Part shown: piece after piece, positions 7,277-15,165 of the stretch
Position numbering within the stretch: the stretch's first letter is position 1
How the letters are laid out: every line of letters starts with the position of its first letter
Source of the DNA: an uncultured Prevotellaceae bacterium
GTDB lineage: Bacteria > Bacteroidota > Bacteroidia > Bacteroidales > Bacteroidaceae
Assembly (NCBI GenBank): GCA_947303855.1
Contig: CAMYZO010000011.1
Coordinates: forward strand, 1 to 50,336
Length of the DNA: 50,336 bases
Reading direction: 5' to 3'
The notes under the pieces: generated by a model
Database searches by the model: none
What the model saw: only the letters and a program-made list of their open reading frames with translations
Told to the model about the DNA's origin: nothing
Position numbers and translations under genes: made by a program

Positions 7277-9014
7277 CCTGCAAGCCACCCTTAACCAGGT
7301 TTATGCGCATTTCCCCGCTGCAAGCCGCCAGCCAGTGATTGGCATCACCGGCAATTACGAGGACCTGACCTGCAAGCTGGGACGGGGCTACTATGACTCG
7401 GTCATACGCGCCGGCGGTACACCGCTCGTCATTCCCCCTTCGACAGACAAGGACGTGCTGATGGGCACCCTTGACCATATAGATGCCCTCCTGCTGAGCG
7501 GCGGAAGCGACATCAACCCCCTCTGGTGCGGCGAAGAGCCCGTGCCAGGACTGCATGGCATTAACCAAGAGCGCGACTTGCCCGAACTGCTCATTACCCG
7601 CCTGGCCTACAACCGGCAGATGCCCATCCTCGGTATCTGCCGCGGCATACAGACACTGGCCGTGGCTCTCGGGGGGAAGGTGTGTCAGGACATCGAGGCT
7701 ACCACCGTAAAGCACTCACAGGATGCCGACCGCTCTGAGCCTACCCATACCGTCGACATCGAGGCTGGCAGTCTGCTTGAGACCATCTTCAGCCAACAGA
7801 CACTCTACGTCAACTCCTTCCACCACCAGGCCGTCAGCGAGCCAGGCAGCCTGTTCCGCATTACTGCCAGGGCCAAGGACGGTACGGTAGAAGCCATGGA
7901 GAGCACGGAGATGAAGAGCATTATTGGCGTACAGTGGCACCCAGAATGCATGGGCGACGACAGCCAGCCTCTGTTCAGATGGCTCATCGGCGAGGCAAAG
8001 GCCTACCGCCAGGCACAGGAACTGCACAACCGCGTGCTGACACTCGACACCCACTGCGACACACCGATGCTGTTTCCACAAGGCATCCACTTCGACCAGC
8101 GCGACCCGCGTATCCTCGTCGACCTGCACAAGATGACCGAGGGACGCCAGGATGCCACCATCATGGTGAGCTACCTGCCGCAGCCTAAGATTGGCGAGAC
8201 CTTCTCTTCGAAAGTTGACTTCGACGTAACGACGCCGACAGAATACGCCGACCTCATCTTCGACAAGATAGAAGAGATTGTAAGCGCCAATGCCAGCTAC
8301 ATTGCACTGGCCCGCACCCCCGGCGACCTGTACGAGAACAAGCGCCAGGGCAAGAAGAGCATCATGCTCGGCATAGAGAACGGACTGGCCTTAGGCGGAC
8401 TGCTGCAGAACGTGCAGCACTTTGCCAACCGCGGCGTGGTCTATATCACCCTGTGCCATAATGGCGACAACGACCTGTGCGACTCTGCCCGCGGATGCAA
8501 CACCCACGGGGGTGTCAGCCGCTTCGGCGAACAGGTCATCCGCGAGATGAACCGCCTCGGACTCATGGTCGACCTGAGCCATGCTGCCGAGAAATCGTTC
8601 TACGATGCACTGGACATCAGCCAGACACCCATCGTCTGCAGCCACTCCAGCTGCCGTGCCCTCTGCGACCATCCGCGCAACCTCACCGACGACCAGATGC
8701 ACCGTCTGGCAGCCCACGGGGGCGTCATGCAGGTGACACTCTATAACGGCTTCTTAGTGAAGGACGGCGACGCCACCATCCTCGATGCCATCGCCCATCT
8801 GGAGCATGCCATCAGCGTCATGGGCATCGACCATGTGGGGCTTGGCACCGACTTCGACGGCGACGGCGGTATCTGCGGTCTGCGCGACTCGTCAGAGCTA
8901 TTGCAGTTTACACGCCAGCTGCTGGCCCGCCATTACAGCGAGCGCGACATCCAGAAAATCTGGGGCGGAAACTTCCTGCGCGTCATGTCACAAGTTCAGA
9001 AGATGAGAGATTGA
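7260..9014 (+). CDS. Fusion of peptidase C26 gamma-glutamyl hydrolase and M19 membrane-type dipeptidase
   Basis: 584 residues with two complete enzyme domains. Residues ~22-245 are a class I glutamine-amidotransferase-like PuuD/C26 domain: ILGICRGIQTLAV with nucleophile Cys127, and VQWHPE with His227 and Glu229. Residues ~255-580 are an M19 dipeptidase: metal ligands HCD (His265, Asp267), bridging Glu373 in GIENG, His441 in LSHAAEKS, His462 in CSHSSCRAL and Asp531 in GLGTDFDGDGG, at spacings close to renal dipeptidase. There is no signal peptide, so it is cytoplasmic. C26 enzymes cleave gamma-glutamyl amide bonds and M19 enzymes cleave dipeptides such as Cys-Gly. The Lrp gene overlaps its start. 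Confidence 0.93.
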   Translation: MMRHFDLQATLNQVYAHFPAASRQPVIGITGNYEDLTCKLGRGYYDSVIRAGGTPLVIPPSTDKDVLMGTLDHIDALLLSGGSDINPLWCGEEPVPGLHGINQERDLPELLITRLAYNRQMPILGICRGIQTLAVALGGKVCQDIEATTVKHSQDADRSEPTHTVDIEAGSLLETIFSQQTLYVNSFHHQAVSEPGSLFRITARAKDGTVEAMESTEMKSIIGVQWHPECMGDDSQPLFRWLIGEAKAYRQAQELHNRVLTLDTHCDTPMLFPQGIHFDQRDPRILVDLHKMTEGRQDATIMVSYLPQPKIGETFSSKVDFDVTTPTEYADLIFDKIEEIVSANASYIALARTPGDLYENKRQGKKSIMLGIENGLALGGLLQNVQHFANRGVVYITLCHNGDNDLCDSARGCNTHGGVSRFGEQVIREMNRLGLMVDLSHAAEKSFYDALDISQTPIVCSHSSCRALCDHPRNLTDDQMHRLAAHGGVMQVTLYNGFLVKDGDATILDAIAHLEHAISVMGIDHVGLGTDFDGDGGICGLRDSSELLQFTRQLLARHYSERDIQKIWGGNFLRVMSQVQKMRD

Positions 9015-9018
9015 AAAC

Positions 9019-10005
9019 ATGAAAAATTGCCTTTTCCTGATGACCGCCATGCTGCTACTGGCATGCGGCGGCAGTAAGAAAACCAGTACGGAACAAACAG
9101 TCCAGGCCATGCCCGTAGGTCCGGCCTTCATAGCCGACTCTGCCTACAGGTTCTGTGAGCAGCAGTGCGCGTTCGGTCCGCGAATCATGAACAGCGAGGC
9201 CCATGAGCGCTGCGCACAGTGGATTGCCGACAAGTTCAGACAATACGGCATGGACGTGACACTGCAGCAGGCCAGCCTGAAAGGCTACGACGGCACGCAG
9301 CTGAAGAGCACCAACATCATTGCCGCCTATAAGCCGCAACAAAAGGAGCGCATCCTGCTCTGCGCCCACTGGGACAGCCGGCCATGGGCCGACAACGACC
9401 CTGACGAAGCCAACCACCGACGGCCGGTGATGGCGGCCAACGACGGCGCCTCCGGGGTGGCCGTCATGCTGGAGATAGCCCGCCTGCTGGCTACCGACAC
9501 GCTGGGCATCGGCGTTGACTTCATCTGCTTCGACGCAGAGGACTGGGGCACACCACAATGGGCAGAGAGCCAGCAGGGCGATGCCGACACATGGGCATTA
9601 GGTGCCCAGTACTGGGCCTCCAACCTCCACCGTGAAGGTTACACCGCACGCTACGGCATTCTGCTCGACATGGTTGGCGGCCAAGGGACCCGTTTCTTTC
9701 AGGAAGGTGTCTCCATGACCTATGCCCCCGACGTCGTCAAGCGGGTGTGGAACGCTGCCGAGACCATCGGCTACGGCAGTTTCTTCCCGAAGTCGGAGGG
9801 TGGCATGATTACTGACGACCACCTGCCCGTCAACGAACGGGCAAAGATTCCCTGTATCGACATCATCCCCTACTACCCGGACTGCCAGGCCAGCTCCTTT
9901 GGTCCCACGTGGCACACCGTTAGTGACGATATGCAACACATTGACAAAGGTACCCTGCAAGCCGTTGGCCAGACCATCATACAGGTGCTTTTCTCCGAAC
10001 CTTAA
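9019..10005 (+). CDS. M28-family glutaminyl-peptide cyclotransferase-like lipoprotein
   Basis: 328 residues. Lipoprotein signal MKNCLFLMTAMLLLAC (Cys16). The M28 fold shows CAHWDSRPWADNDP (His117, Asp119 region), NDGASGVAVMLEIARLL (Asp142 as likely zinc ligand), FDAEDWGTPQWAE (Glu174/Asp175), LLDMVGG (Asp218), TDDHLPVN and TWHT (His299). The WGTPQW insertion and the TDDHLPVN stretch resemble bacterial type II glutaminyl cyclases of Bacteroidales, which convert N-terminal Gln to pyroglutamate, more than general aminopeptidases. It would act in the periplasm on a membrane anchor. It starts 4 nt after the C26/M19 fusion, so they share a transcript. An M28 aminopeptidase remains the alternative. 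Confidence 0.88.
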   Translation: MKNCLFLMTAMLLLACGGSKKTSTEQTVQAMPVGPAFIADSAYRFCEQQCAFGPRIMNSEAHERCAQWIADKFRQYGMDVTLQQASLKGYDGTQLKSTNIIAAYKPQQKERILLCAHWDSRPWADNDPDEANHRRPVMAANDGASGVAVMLEIARLLATDTLGIGVDFICFDAEDWGTPQWAESQQGDADTWALGAQYWASNLHREGYTARYGILLDMVGGQGTRFFQEGVSMTYAPDVVKRVWNAAETIGYGSFFPKSEGGMITDDHLPVNERAKIPCIDIIPYYPDCQASSFGPTWHTVSDDMQHIDKGTLQAVGQTIIQVLFSEP

Positions 10006-10029
10006 ATAAATTATCATAACAACAAGACA

Positions 10030-10806
10030 ATGGACAAATTTCTGAAAACAATGATCGTGGCCGTAGCGGCACTGTCGCCTCTCACGCAGGCACATGCACA
10101 GGAGGAGACCAGCAACAAGGTTGATGCCTACATCGATGCCGATGTGGTGAGCCATTACGTGTGGCGTGGACAGGACAAGGGCGGCATATCCATACAGCCC
10201 GAAGCCAGCATCAGCTGGAAAGGACTGAAGCTGAAGCTGGAAGGCAATGCAGGCCTGGAAACGTCGGAAGACAAAGAACTGGACGTGACTTTAAGTTACG
10301 AAAAATTCGGATTCAACATTGGTGTTATTGACTATTGGGTGAGCGGCATCGACAAGAACGACCGTTACTTCCACTACGACAAGAAAGGCGCCCACCAGTT
10401 TGAAGCCAACATAGGCTACACCTGTCAGTACGGCAGTCTGCAACTCTACACCATCTTCTGGGGCAACGACTTCAAGATTTCGGGTGAAAGGGCCTATTCC
10501 TCCTATGCCCAACTGGACATCCCCTTCAAACTGGGCGGACTTGACTGGAACATCGGCGTCGGCGGCACATTCTATGAAAGTGCAGGCCAACTCGATGTGA
10601 TTAGCGAAGGCACCACTACTGAGAGCACCAAACGCATGAAGAACTACTATTATGCCGACGGCCCCACTTGTGTCATGGCCTCCGTACGAGCCACGAAGAC
10701 TCTGGACCTGGGCGTCATGCATTTGCCCGTCTTCGCTGAAGTGAACGCCAACCCCTACCTGCAGACGGCTCACATGCTTTTTGGTGTCACCATCTCTCCG
10801 TTCTGA
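10030..10806 (+). CDS. Exported beta-barrel-like protein (gcw_chp/TorF-like, function unknown)
   Basis: 258 residues. Signal peptide ending TQAHAQ, then a series of amphipathic beta strands, beginning YIDADVVSHYVWRGQDKGG, a motif I associate with the uncharacterised Gram-negative gcw_chp-type family. The C-terminus LQTAHMLFGVTISPF ends in Phe, as in outer-membrane barrels. Aromatic girdle residues recur (YFHYDKKG, LYTIFWGNDF, NYYYADGP). It starts 24 nt after the cyclase gene, probably in the same operon. An outer-membrane pore or anchor is inferred; no substrate can be named. A minus-strand terminator lies directly beyond its stop. Confidence 0.75.
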   Translation: MDKFLKTMIVAVAALSPLTQAHAQEETSNKVDAYIDADVVSHYVWRGQDKGGISIQPEASISWKGLKLKLEGNAGLETSEDKELDVTLSYEKFGFNIGVIDYWVSGIDKNDRYFHYDKKGAHQFEANIGYTCQYGSLQLYTIFWGNDFKISGERAYSSYAQLDIPFKLGGLDWNIGVGGTFYESAGQLDVISEGTTTESTKRMKNYYYADGPTCVMASVRATKTLDLGVMHLPVFAEVNANPYLQTAHMLFGVTISPF

Positions 10807-10817
10807 ACGGAGACAGC

Positions 10818-10856
10818 AAAAAAAAGTCCGCTGCAACTCTCGCGAGCAACAGCGGA
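10818..10856 (-). terminator. Intrinsic terminator of the candidate sRNA
   Basis: On the minus strand TCCGCTG (10856-10850) pairs with CAGCGGA (10833-10827), followed by C and then eight T (10825-10818). The plus strand has A in place of the T run, so the orientation is minus. No minus-strand protein gene ends here, which points to an RNA gene upstream. Confidence 0.75.
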
Positions 10857-11062
10857 ACAAGCCTATGTTTAACTAAAAATCCTTTTCTCTAAAAGAAATT
10901 TTCAGCCCACAAGGGCTAAAAATTTGAAAGTTTAAATGGATGTCTCACGACGGCCACCTGTTATCCTACAGTTGAAAACTTTCTTTTACCAATAACTAAA
11001 AACCTAAAACTATAAATATTACTACTAACCTAAAACAATCTATTAACCTTTTGTCTTTCGAC
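10818..11062 (-). ncRNA. Candidate small RNA (~245 nt) with own promoter and terminator
   Basis: On the minus strand a promoter (11097-11067) is followed by ~240 nt without a convincing ORF, ending in a terminator at 10856-10818. Within the transcript, GAAAGTTT pairs with AAACTTTC around a GGAT/ATCC inner stem, TTTTTAGCCC pairs with GGGCTGAAAA across a 4-nt loop, and CTTTTAGAGAAAAG can close a small hairpin. The layout of a strong Bacteroidetes promoter, a structured ~200-nt body and an intrinsic terminator resembles the Bacteroidales-1/6S-like RNAs, but identity is not shown. The transcript ends against the 3' end of the gene at 10030. Confidence 0.6.
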
Positions 11063-11066
11063 GGTG

Positions 11067-11097
11067 CAAAGGTACGACGATTTTTGGAATCACACAA
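11067..11097 (-). promoter_or_regulatory. Promoter of the candidate sRNA
   Basis: Minus strand TTG (11097-11095), 20-nt spacer, TACCTTTG (11074-11067) followed by C. It directs transcription leftwards into a region with no minus-strand protein gene. Confidence 0.72.
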
Positions 11098-11212
11098 GAC
11101 TTTCAGCATGGAAAAAACATAAAACTACGTTGTTCTTGACGTAAATCAAAGGATTGTGTCCGCAAACAGTGAATCTTTTTACTAAAACAGTGCCTATATC
11201 GTTTTTTTTAAG

Positions 11213-11220
11213 TACCTTTG
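11213..11220 (+). promoter_or_regulatory. -7 element upstream of the 11244 gene
   Basis: TACCTTTG followed by CCC, 23 nt before the ATG at 11244. The -33 region is weak (GTG where TTG is expected). Confidence 0.6.
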
Positions 11221-11243
11221 CCCACACAAACTAAAACAAGCGT

Positions 11244-11624
11244 ATGAAGAAACTGTTAGCAATAGTCATCGTGCTGCTCACGGCCATCCTGATGGTACTG
11301 ACATGCCCCAGCAAAGAGGCCCACAAGGAGGCCATGCTGGCTGTGGTTGAGGAATACGTACAGGAAGAGTCGCAGAGCAAGTTTGGAACCAACCTGTTTG
11401 CACGTGTGGGTCAGAATGTCATTGTCAGGACGGTCAAGCTGCTGCTGGATACCCAACTGAAGGAGCACAACTACTATGTGTTAAACACTACCAGCATCAA
11501 GTTGGGCGACAAAGAAAAAACACTTTCCGTGGGCGTATTGGGCCATGTGTTCACCTTCGACAAGGAGATGCTGCGCGAGAACATCGAACCTCTGCTGAAA
11601 AGCAAAGGCAAGCAGGATGACTAA
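11244..11624 (+). CDS. Small membrane-anchored protein of unknown function (DUF4359-like)
   Basis: 126 residues. One N-terminal hydrophobic segment (MKKLLAIVIVLLTAILMVLTC), which may be a membrane anchor or an atypical lipoprotein signal with Cys21, then CPSKEAHKEAMLAVVEEYVQE and a soluble mixed alpha/beta region containing YYVLNTTSIKLGDKEKTLSVGVLGHVF. The arrangement resembles DUF4359 proteins, but the match is by eye. It has its own -7 box and is 12 nt upstream of the glycosyltransferase pair, so it is probably the first gene of that transcript. No function is proposed. Confidence 0.7.
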   Translation: MKKLLAIVIVLLTAILMVLTCPSKEAHKEAMLAVVEEYVQEESQSKFGTNLFARVGQNVIVRTVKLLLDTQLKEHNYYVLNTTSIKLGDKEKTLSVGVLGHVFTFDKEMLRENIEPLLKSKGKQDD

Positions 11625-11636
11625 GCCAGAAGAGCC

Positions 11637-12911
11637 ATGAGGGTACTGATAGTAAGTACAAGCGAGCGCACGGGAGGGGCAGCGGTGGCCGCCCGCCGGC
11701 TAATGGACGCGCTGAACAACCACGGTGTGAAGGCCAAGATGCTGGTGCGCGACAAGCAGAGCGACAGCCTGACCGTGGTGGGGCTCAAGGGACAGTGGCG
11801 CCAGCAATGGGCCTTCCTCTGGGAACGGTTCGTCATCTTCCTACACCTGCACTTCAACAAAAAGCGTCTCTTTGAGATAGACATTGCCAATGCCGGCACC
11901 GACATCACCCGGCTGCCGGAATTTCGTGAGGCCGACATCATTCATCTGCACTGGATCAATCAGGGCATGCTATCGCTGAACGGCATCCGTAAGATTCTTG
12001 GCAGCGGCAAGCCCGTCGTCTGGACCATGCACGATATGTGGCCGGCCACCGCCATCTGCCACCTGACACTGGGCTGTAACCAGTTCAAGACAGCCTGTCA
12101 CCACTGTAAGAACCTGCCTGGCGGCGGCTCTTCCAACGACCTTGCCGCTCGCATCTGGCGACGCAAACAGAACATCCTGCAAGACCACGGCATCACCTTC
12201 GTAGCATGCAGCCGCTGGTTAGAGGCAGAGGCCCGGCAGAGTGCGTTGCTGCGCGGACAGAAGACGGCCTGTGTACCCAACCCCATTGACACCCGCATCT
12301 ACAAAACAGGGCAGAAGGCCGCCTCGCGCCAACGCTTAGGACTCCCCAACGATTGCCGCCTGATACTGTTTGTGTCGCAGCGTGTGACCAACCGCTACAA
12401 AGGCATGGATTACCTCACGGAAGCCTGCAAGCAGTTGGCTGAGCAGCATCCCGACATGAGGGAGAACACCGCCATTGCCATCCTCGGCGGCCATGCTGAG
12501 GATGTGGCCGGAGAACTGCCCTTCAAGACATTCCCCCTTGGCTATGTCAGCGACGAGCAGCGCATTGCCGACATCTACAACGCCGTAGACCTGTTCGTGC
12601 TGCCGTCACTGTCAGAGAACCTGCCCAACACCATCATGGAGGCGATGGCCTGCGGTGTGCCCTGCGTGGGCTTCAAGGTAGGGGGCATACCTGAAGAGAT
12701 TGACCACCAGAAAAACGGCTATGTTGCCCGCTATCGCGATGCCGCCGACCTGGCCGAGGGCATCCACTGGGTGCTCTTCGAGGCCGACTATGAAGCGCTG
12801 AGCCGTCAAGCTGTGATGAAGGTGGCACGCTGCTATTCGCAACAAAGCGTTGCCCTGGAATACACTGAGTTGTACAACGAGGCTCTTGCCCTGAAGCACT
12901 ACAAACTATAG
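11637..12911 (+). CDS. Family 4-type glycosyltransferase (GT-B fold)
   Basis: 424 residues. N-terminal Rossmann domain MRVLIVSTSERTGGAAVAARRL with the acceptor-side glycine loop; a central WTMHDMWPATAICHL segment with Cys-containing CNQFKTACHHCKNLPGG; then a C-terminal donor domain with LILFVSQRVTNRYKGMDYL and the EX7E-type motif within SLSENLPNTIMEAMACGVP. It transfers a sugar from a nucleotide donor, retaining configuration, in polysaccharide or glycolipid synthesis. The HDMWPATGxCHL-type region is common in Bacteroidetes GT4 enzymes of exopolysaccharide loci. The next gene follows after 4 nt. Confidence 0.92.
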   Translation: MRVLIVSTSERTGGAAVAARRLMDALNNHGVKAKMLVRDKQSDSLTVVGLKGQWRQQWAFLWERFVIFLHLHFNKKRLFEIDIANAGTDITRLPEFREADIIHLHWINQGMLSLNGIRKILGSGKPVVWTMHDMWPATAICHLTLGCNQFKTACHHCKNLPGGGSSNDLAARIWRRKQNILQDHGITFVACSRWLEAEARQSALLRGQKTACVPNPIDTRIYKTGQKAASRQRLGLPNDCRLILFVSQRVTNRYKGMDYLTEACKQLAEQHPDMRENTAIAILGGHAEDVAGELPFKTFPLGYVSDEQRIADIYNAVDLFVLPSLSENLPNTIMEAMACGVPCVGFKVGGIPEEIDHQKNGYVARYRDAADLAEGIHWVLFEADYEALSRQAVMKVARCYSQQSVALEYTELYNEALALKHYKL

Positions 12912-12915
12912 CGCC

Positions 12916-13716
12916 ATGATACGATTCACCGTTGTCACCATCACCTACAACGCTGAGGGCGTGCTCCCGCGCACACTCGACAGCGTGCTGCACCAGACCT
13001 ATGAGGATGTGGAGCACCTGATTATTGACGGGGCCTCAACAGACGGCACACTGGCCATGGCCATGGCCTACAAGGAGCAGTCGGACGCTTCGGCCGAAGG
13101 CCATCAGGTCATCATCCAGTCAGAGCCCGACCATGGTATCTACGACGCCATGAACAAGGGACTGACACAGGCCTCTGGCGACTACATCGTCTTCATGAAT
13201 GCCGGCGACAGCTTTCCGGCCAGCGACACCCTGGAGCAGATAGCCCACCGCTGCCGGCTCTCAGAACTGCCCACGGACGAGCTGCCGGGCGTGCTCTACG
13301 GCCATACCGACATTGTCGATGCCGAGGGCCGTTTCCTGCACCACCGCCGTCTGCAGCCGCCCAAGAACCTGACATGGCGTTCCTTCCGCCAGGGCATGGT
13401 GGTCTGCCACCAGGCTTTCTATGCCCGTACCGACATTGCGAAGAACCTGCAGTACGACCTGCGCTACCGCTTCTCGGCCGATGTCGACTGGTGCATCCGC
13501 GTCATGCAGGAGACGGAGCGCCTGGGACTGTCGCTGCAAGGCACCGACATGGTGGTGGCCAACTACCTGGACGAAGGTGCCACCACAAAAAATCACAAGG
13601 CATCGCTCCGCGAACGATACCTTGTGATGCAGCGCCACTACGGCGCCATTCAGACTTTCCTGCTACACTGCTGGTTTGCCGTGCGGCAGTTTATTTCACC
13701 TCCCAGATGTCATTAG
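12916..13716 (+). CDS. Family 2 glycosyltransferase (GT-A fold)
   Basis: 266 residues. Typical GT2 start IRFTVVTITYNAEGVLPRTL, then IIDGASTDGTL (nucleotide-binding Asp), EPDHGIYDAMNKGLTQASGDY and FMNAGDSF as the metal-binding region. The later FSADVDWCIRVMQE segment matches the catalytic-base region of WcaA-like enzymes. It likely works with the GT4 enzyme 4 nt upstream in assembling a surface glycan. Its last 26 nt overlap the convergent 3' end of korB on the other strand, so no terminator is seen between them. Confidence 0.92.
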   Translation: MIRFTVVTITYNAEGVLPRTLDSVLHQTYEDVEHLIIDGASTDGTLAMAMAYKEQSDASAEGHQVIIQSEPDHGIYDAMNKGLTQASGDYIVFMNAGDSFPASDTLEQIAHRCRLSELPTDELPGVLYGHTDIVDAEGRFLHHRRLQPPKNLTWRSFRQGMVVCHQAFYARTDIAKNLQYDLRYRFSADVDWCIRVMQETERLGLSLQGTDMVVANYLDEGATTKNHKASLRERYLVMQRHYGAIQTFLLHCWFAVRQFISPPRCH

Positions 13717-14695
13717 TCTCTAACAGTTCGGCGAAGTTGTGATACTTCTTCTGGCTGCTGACCTCCTCCAACTGTGCATAGACGGCATCGTTGTAGGTAG
13801 GAGCCTCTACGTCGCGAATCACACCCAGGGCAATGGGGAATCCGTCCTCGGGAGTCATCATGGCCAGCTTCAGCTGCAGGGTATTGTCCTCGCAGTGGGC
13901 GTCATGCACCAGCACGTCGTCCAGCGTGTAGCCATCCTTGCCTATCTCCACCACCTTCAGGCCAAAGCCCTGCTGCACCAGTCCGAACTCATTGTTCTCG
14001 CCAAACACCAGCTTCTCGCCGTGGCGCACATAGATGGCATTCTTCTTGCGGCCCTCGTTGTTGTAGACCACGTCGTGGCAGTGGTCGTTGAAGATGACGC
14101 AGTTCTGCAGCACCTCAGTGACTGAGGCACCCTTGTGCTCGTAGGCAGCCTTCAGCACCTCAACGGTTCCCTTGGCATCGGTAGCCACGCAGCGGGCAAA
14201 GAAATGGCCGCGGGCACCGAAGCACAGCTCGGCGGGGCGGAAGGGGTCCTCAACGGTGCCGTAGGGGCTGGACTTCGACACGAAGCCTCGGGGCGAGGTG
14301 GGCGAATACTGGCCCTTTGTCAGACCATAGATGCGGTTGTTGAGCAGTATCATGTTCAGGTCGATGTTCCTGCGGTTGGCATGGATGAAATGGTTGCCGC
14401 CGATGGCCAGGCCGTCGCCGTCGCCACTGACCTGCCAGACGGTCAGATTGGGGTTAGCCACCTTGGCACCGGTAGCGATGGCAGCGGCACGTCCGTGGAT
14501 GGTGTTCATGCCGTAGGTAGCCATGTAGTGCGGCAGACGGCTCGAACAGCCGATACCGCTGATGACTGCAATATTCTCAGGGGCCACGCCAATCTCGGCC
14601 ATAGCCTTATGGAGCGATGCCAGGAAGAAGTGATCGCCGCAACCGGGACACCAACGAGGCTGGCCTTTCTTATAATCTTGTGCACTGTAACTCAT
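13691..14695 (-). CDS. korB: 2-oxoacid:ferredoxin oxidoreductase, beta subunit (KorB-type)
   Basis: 334 residues. The thiamine-pyrophosphate subunit: RWCPGCGDHFFLASLHKAM at the N-terminus (CPGCG), SGIGCSSRLPHYM, HGRAAAIATGAK and the TPP/Mg motif GDGDGLAIGGNHF, with NRRNIDLNMILLNN. It acts with KorA to decarboxylate a 2-oxoacid, most likely 2-oxoglutarate, to the acyl-CoA while reducing ferredoxin. The substrate call rests on resemblance only; a branched-chain oxoacid enzyme is the alternative. Unusually, korA and korB are separated here by a GxxExxY gene. The gene ends inside the coding region of the convergent GT2 gene. Confidence 0.92.
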   Translation of the reverse strand: MSYSAQDYKKGQPRWCPGCGDHFFLASLHKAMAEIGVAPENIAVISGIGCSSRLPHYMATYGMNTIHGRAAAIATGAKVANPNLTVWQVSGDGDGLAIGGNHFIHANRRNIDLNMILLNNRIYGLTKGQYSPTSPRGFVSKSSPYGTVEDPFRPAELCFGARGHFFARCVATDAKGTVEVLKAAYEHKGASVTEVLQNCVIFNDHCHDVVYNNEGRKKNAIYVRHGEKLVFGENNEFGLVQQGFGLKVVEIGKDGYTLDDVLVHDAHCEDNTLQLKLAMMTPEDGFPIALGVIRDVEAPTYNDAVYAQLEEVSSQKKYHNFAELLETNDIWEVK

Positions 14696-14715
14696 ATTCT
14701 TCTTCTTTTTTTTTT

Positions 14716-15155
14716 ACAAAGATTAAAAGATTTTGAAGATTAAGATTTTTGCTGAATGTTGTAACGCTCATATTTCAATGAAGTCTCGCCAAAGTTCAAA
14801 AGTACGGCAATCTGGCAACCAGCTACTTTTGCATAATTCATGGCTTGAGCACGAAAGATGTTCTCCAGTTCCTTAACGGCTTTAAGCTCCACTATGATTT
14901 GTTCATAACATATAAAATCAGGAACAAACGCTGACTTCAGCACCACTCCTCTATATGTGGCATGTAGCGGATATTCGCGTTTATAAGGAATCTGTCGGCG
15001 TTGTAATTCAACTTCGAGAGCGTCTTGGTATACTTTTTCGGTGAAGCCACACCCAAGTTCACGGTGAACAGCCATTGCCGCACCTATTATCTCATGTGTC
15101 TCCGCTCCACTTGTATATGCCATCACGAAATCTATAAAATCTTTTAAATCTTTGT
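14716..15155. mobile_element. GxxExxY cassette flanked by ~27-bp inverted repeats
   Basis: Bases 14716-14741 and the reverse complement of 15129-15155 are nearly identical: ACAAAGATT, an optional T, AAAAGATTTT, two differing bases, AGATT. The repeats themselves are iterations of an AAGATT-type octamer. They bracket a single gene so tightly that its stop codon lies in one repeat and its start abuts the other. No transposase and no clear target duplication are seen. Mobility is inferred only from symmetry and from the position splitting korA from korB. Confidence 0.5.
14740..15126 (-). CDS. GxxExxY family protein (PD-(D/E)XK nuclease-like fold)
   Basis: 128 residues. The naming motif is GFTEKVY (Gly27, Glu30, Tyr33), preceded by ETHEIIGAAMAVHRELGCG and followed by Asp70 in FVPDFICYE and Glu80-x-Lys82 in IIVELKAVKEL, an order compatible with a PD-(D/E)XK core. 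The family is widespread in Bacteroidetes with unknown biochemical role. The first codon is GTG at 15126; ATG at 15123 is the alternative. It lies 44 nt before korB and 39 nt after korA on the same strand, so it would be transcribed with them, though it has no evident metabolic link. Confidence 0.9.
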   Translation of the reverse strand: MMAYTSGAETHEIIGAAMAVHRELGCGFTEKVYQDALEVELQRRQIPYKREYPLHATYRGVVLKSAFVPDFICYEQIIVELKAVKELENIFRAQAMNYAKVAGCQIAVLLNFGETSLKYERYNIQQKS

Positions 15156-15165
15156 TCTCATTTAA

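Noticed and set aside
11100..11212. Riboswitch upstream of the 11244 gene
   Set aside because: No recognised aptamer core or antiterminator pairing; the sequence is AT-rich and the -7 box lies only 23 nt before the ATG, leaving no room for a leader.
12673..13017. Minus-strand frame across the GT4-GT2 junction
   Set aside because: Antisense to two well-supported glycosyltransferase genes with no domain.
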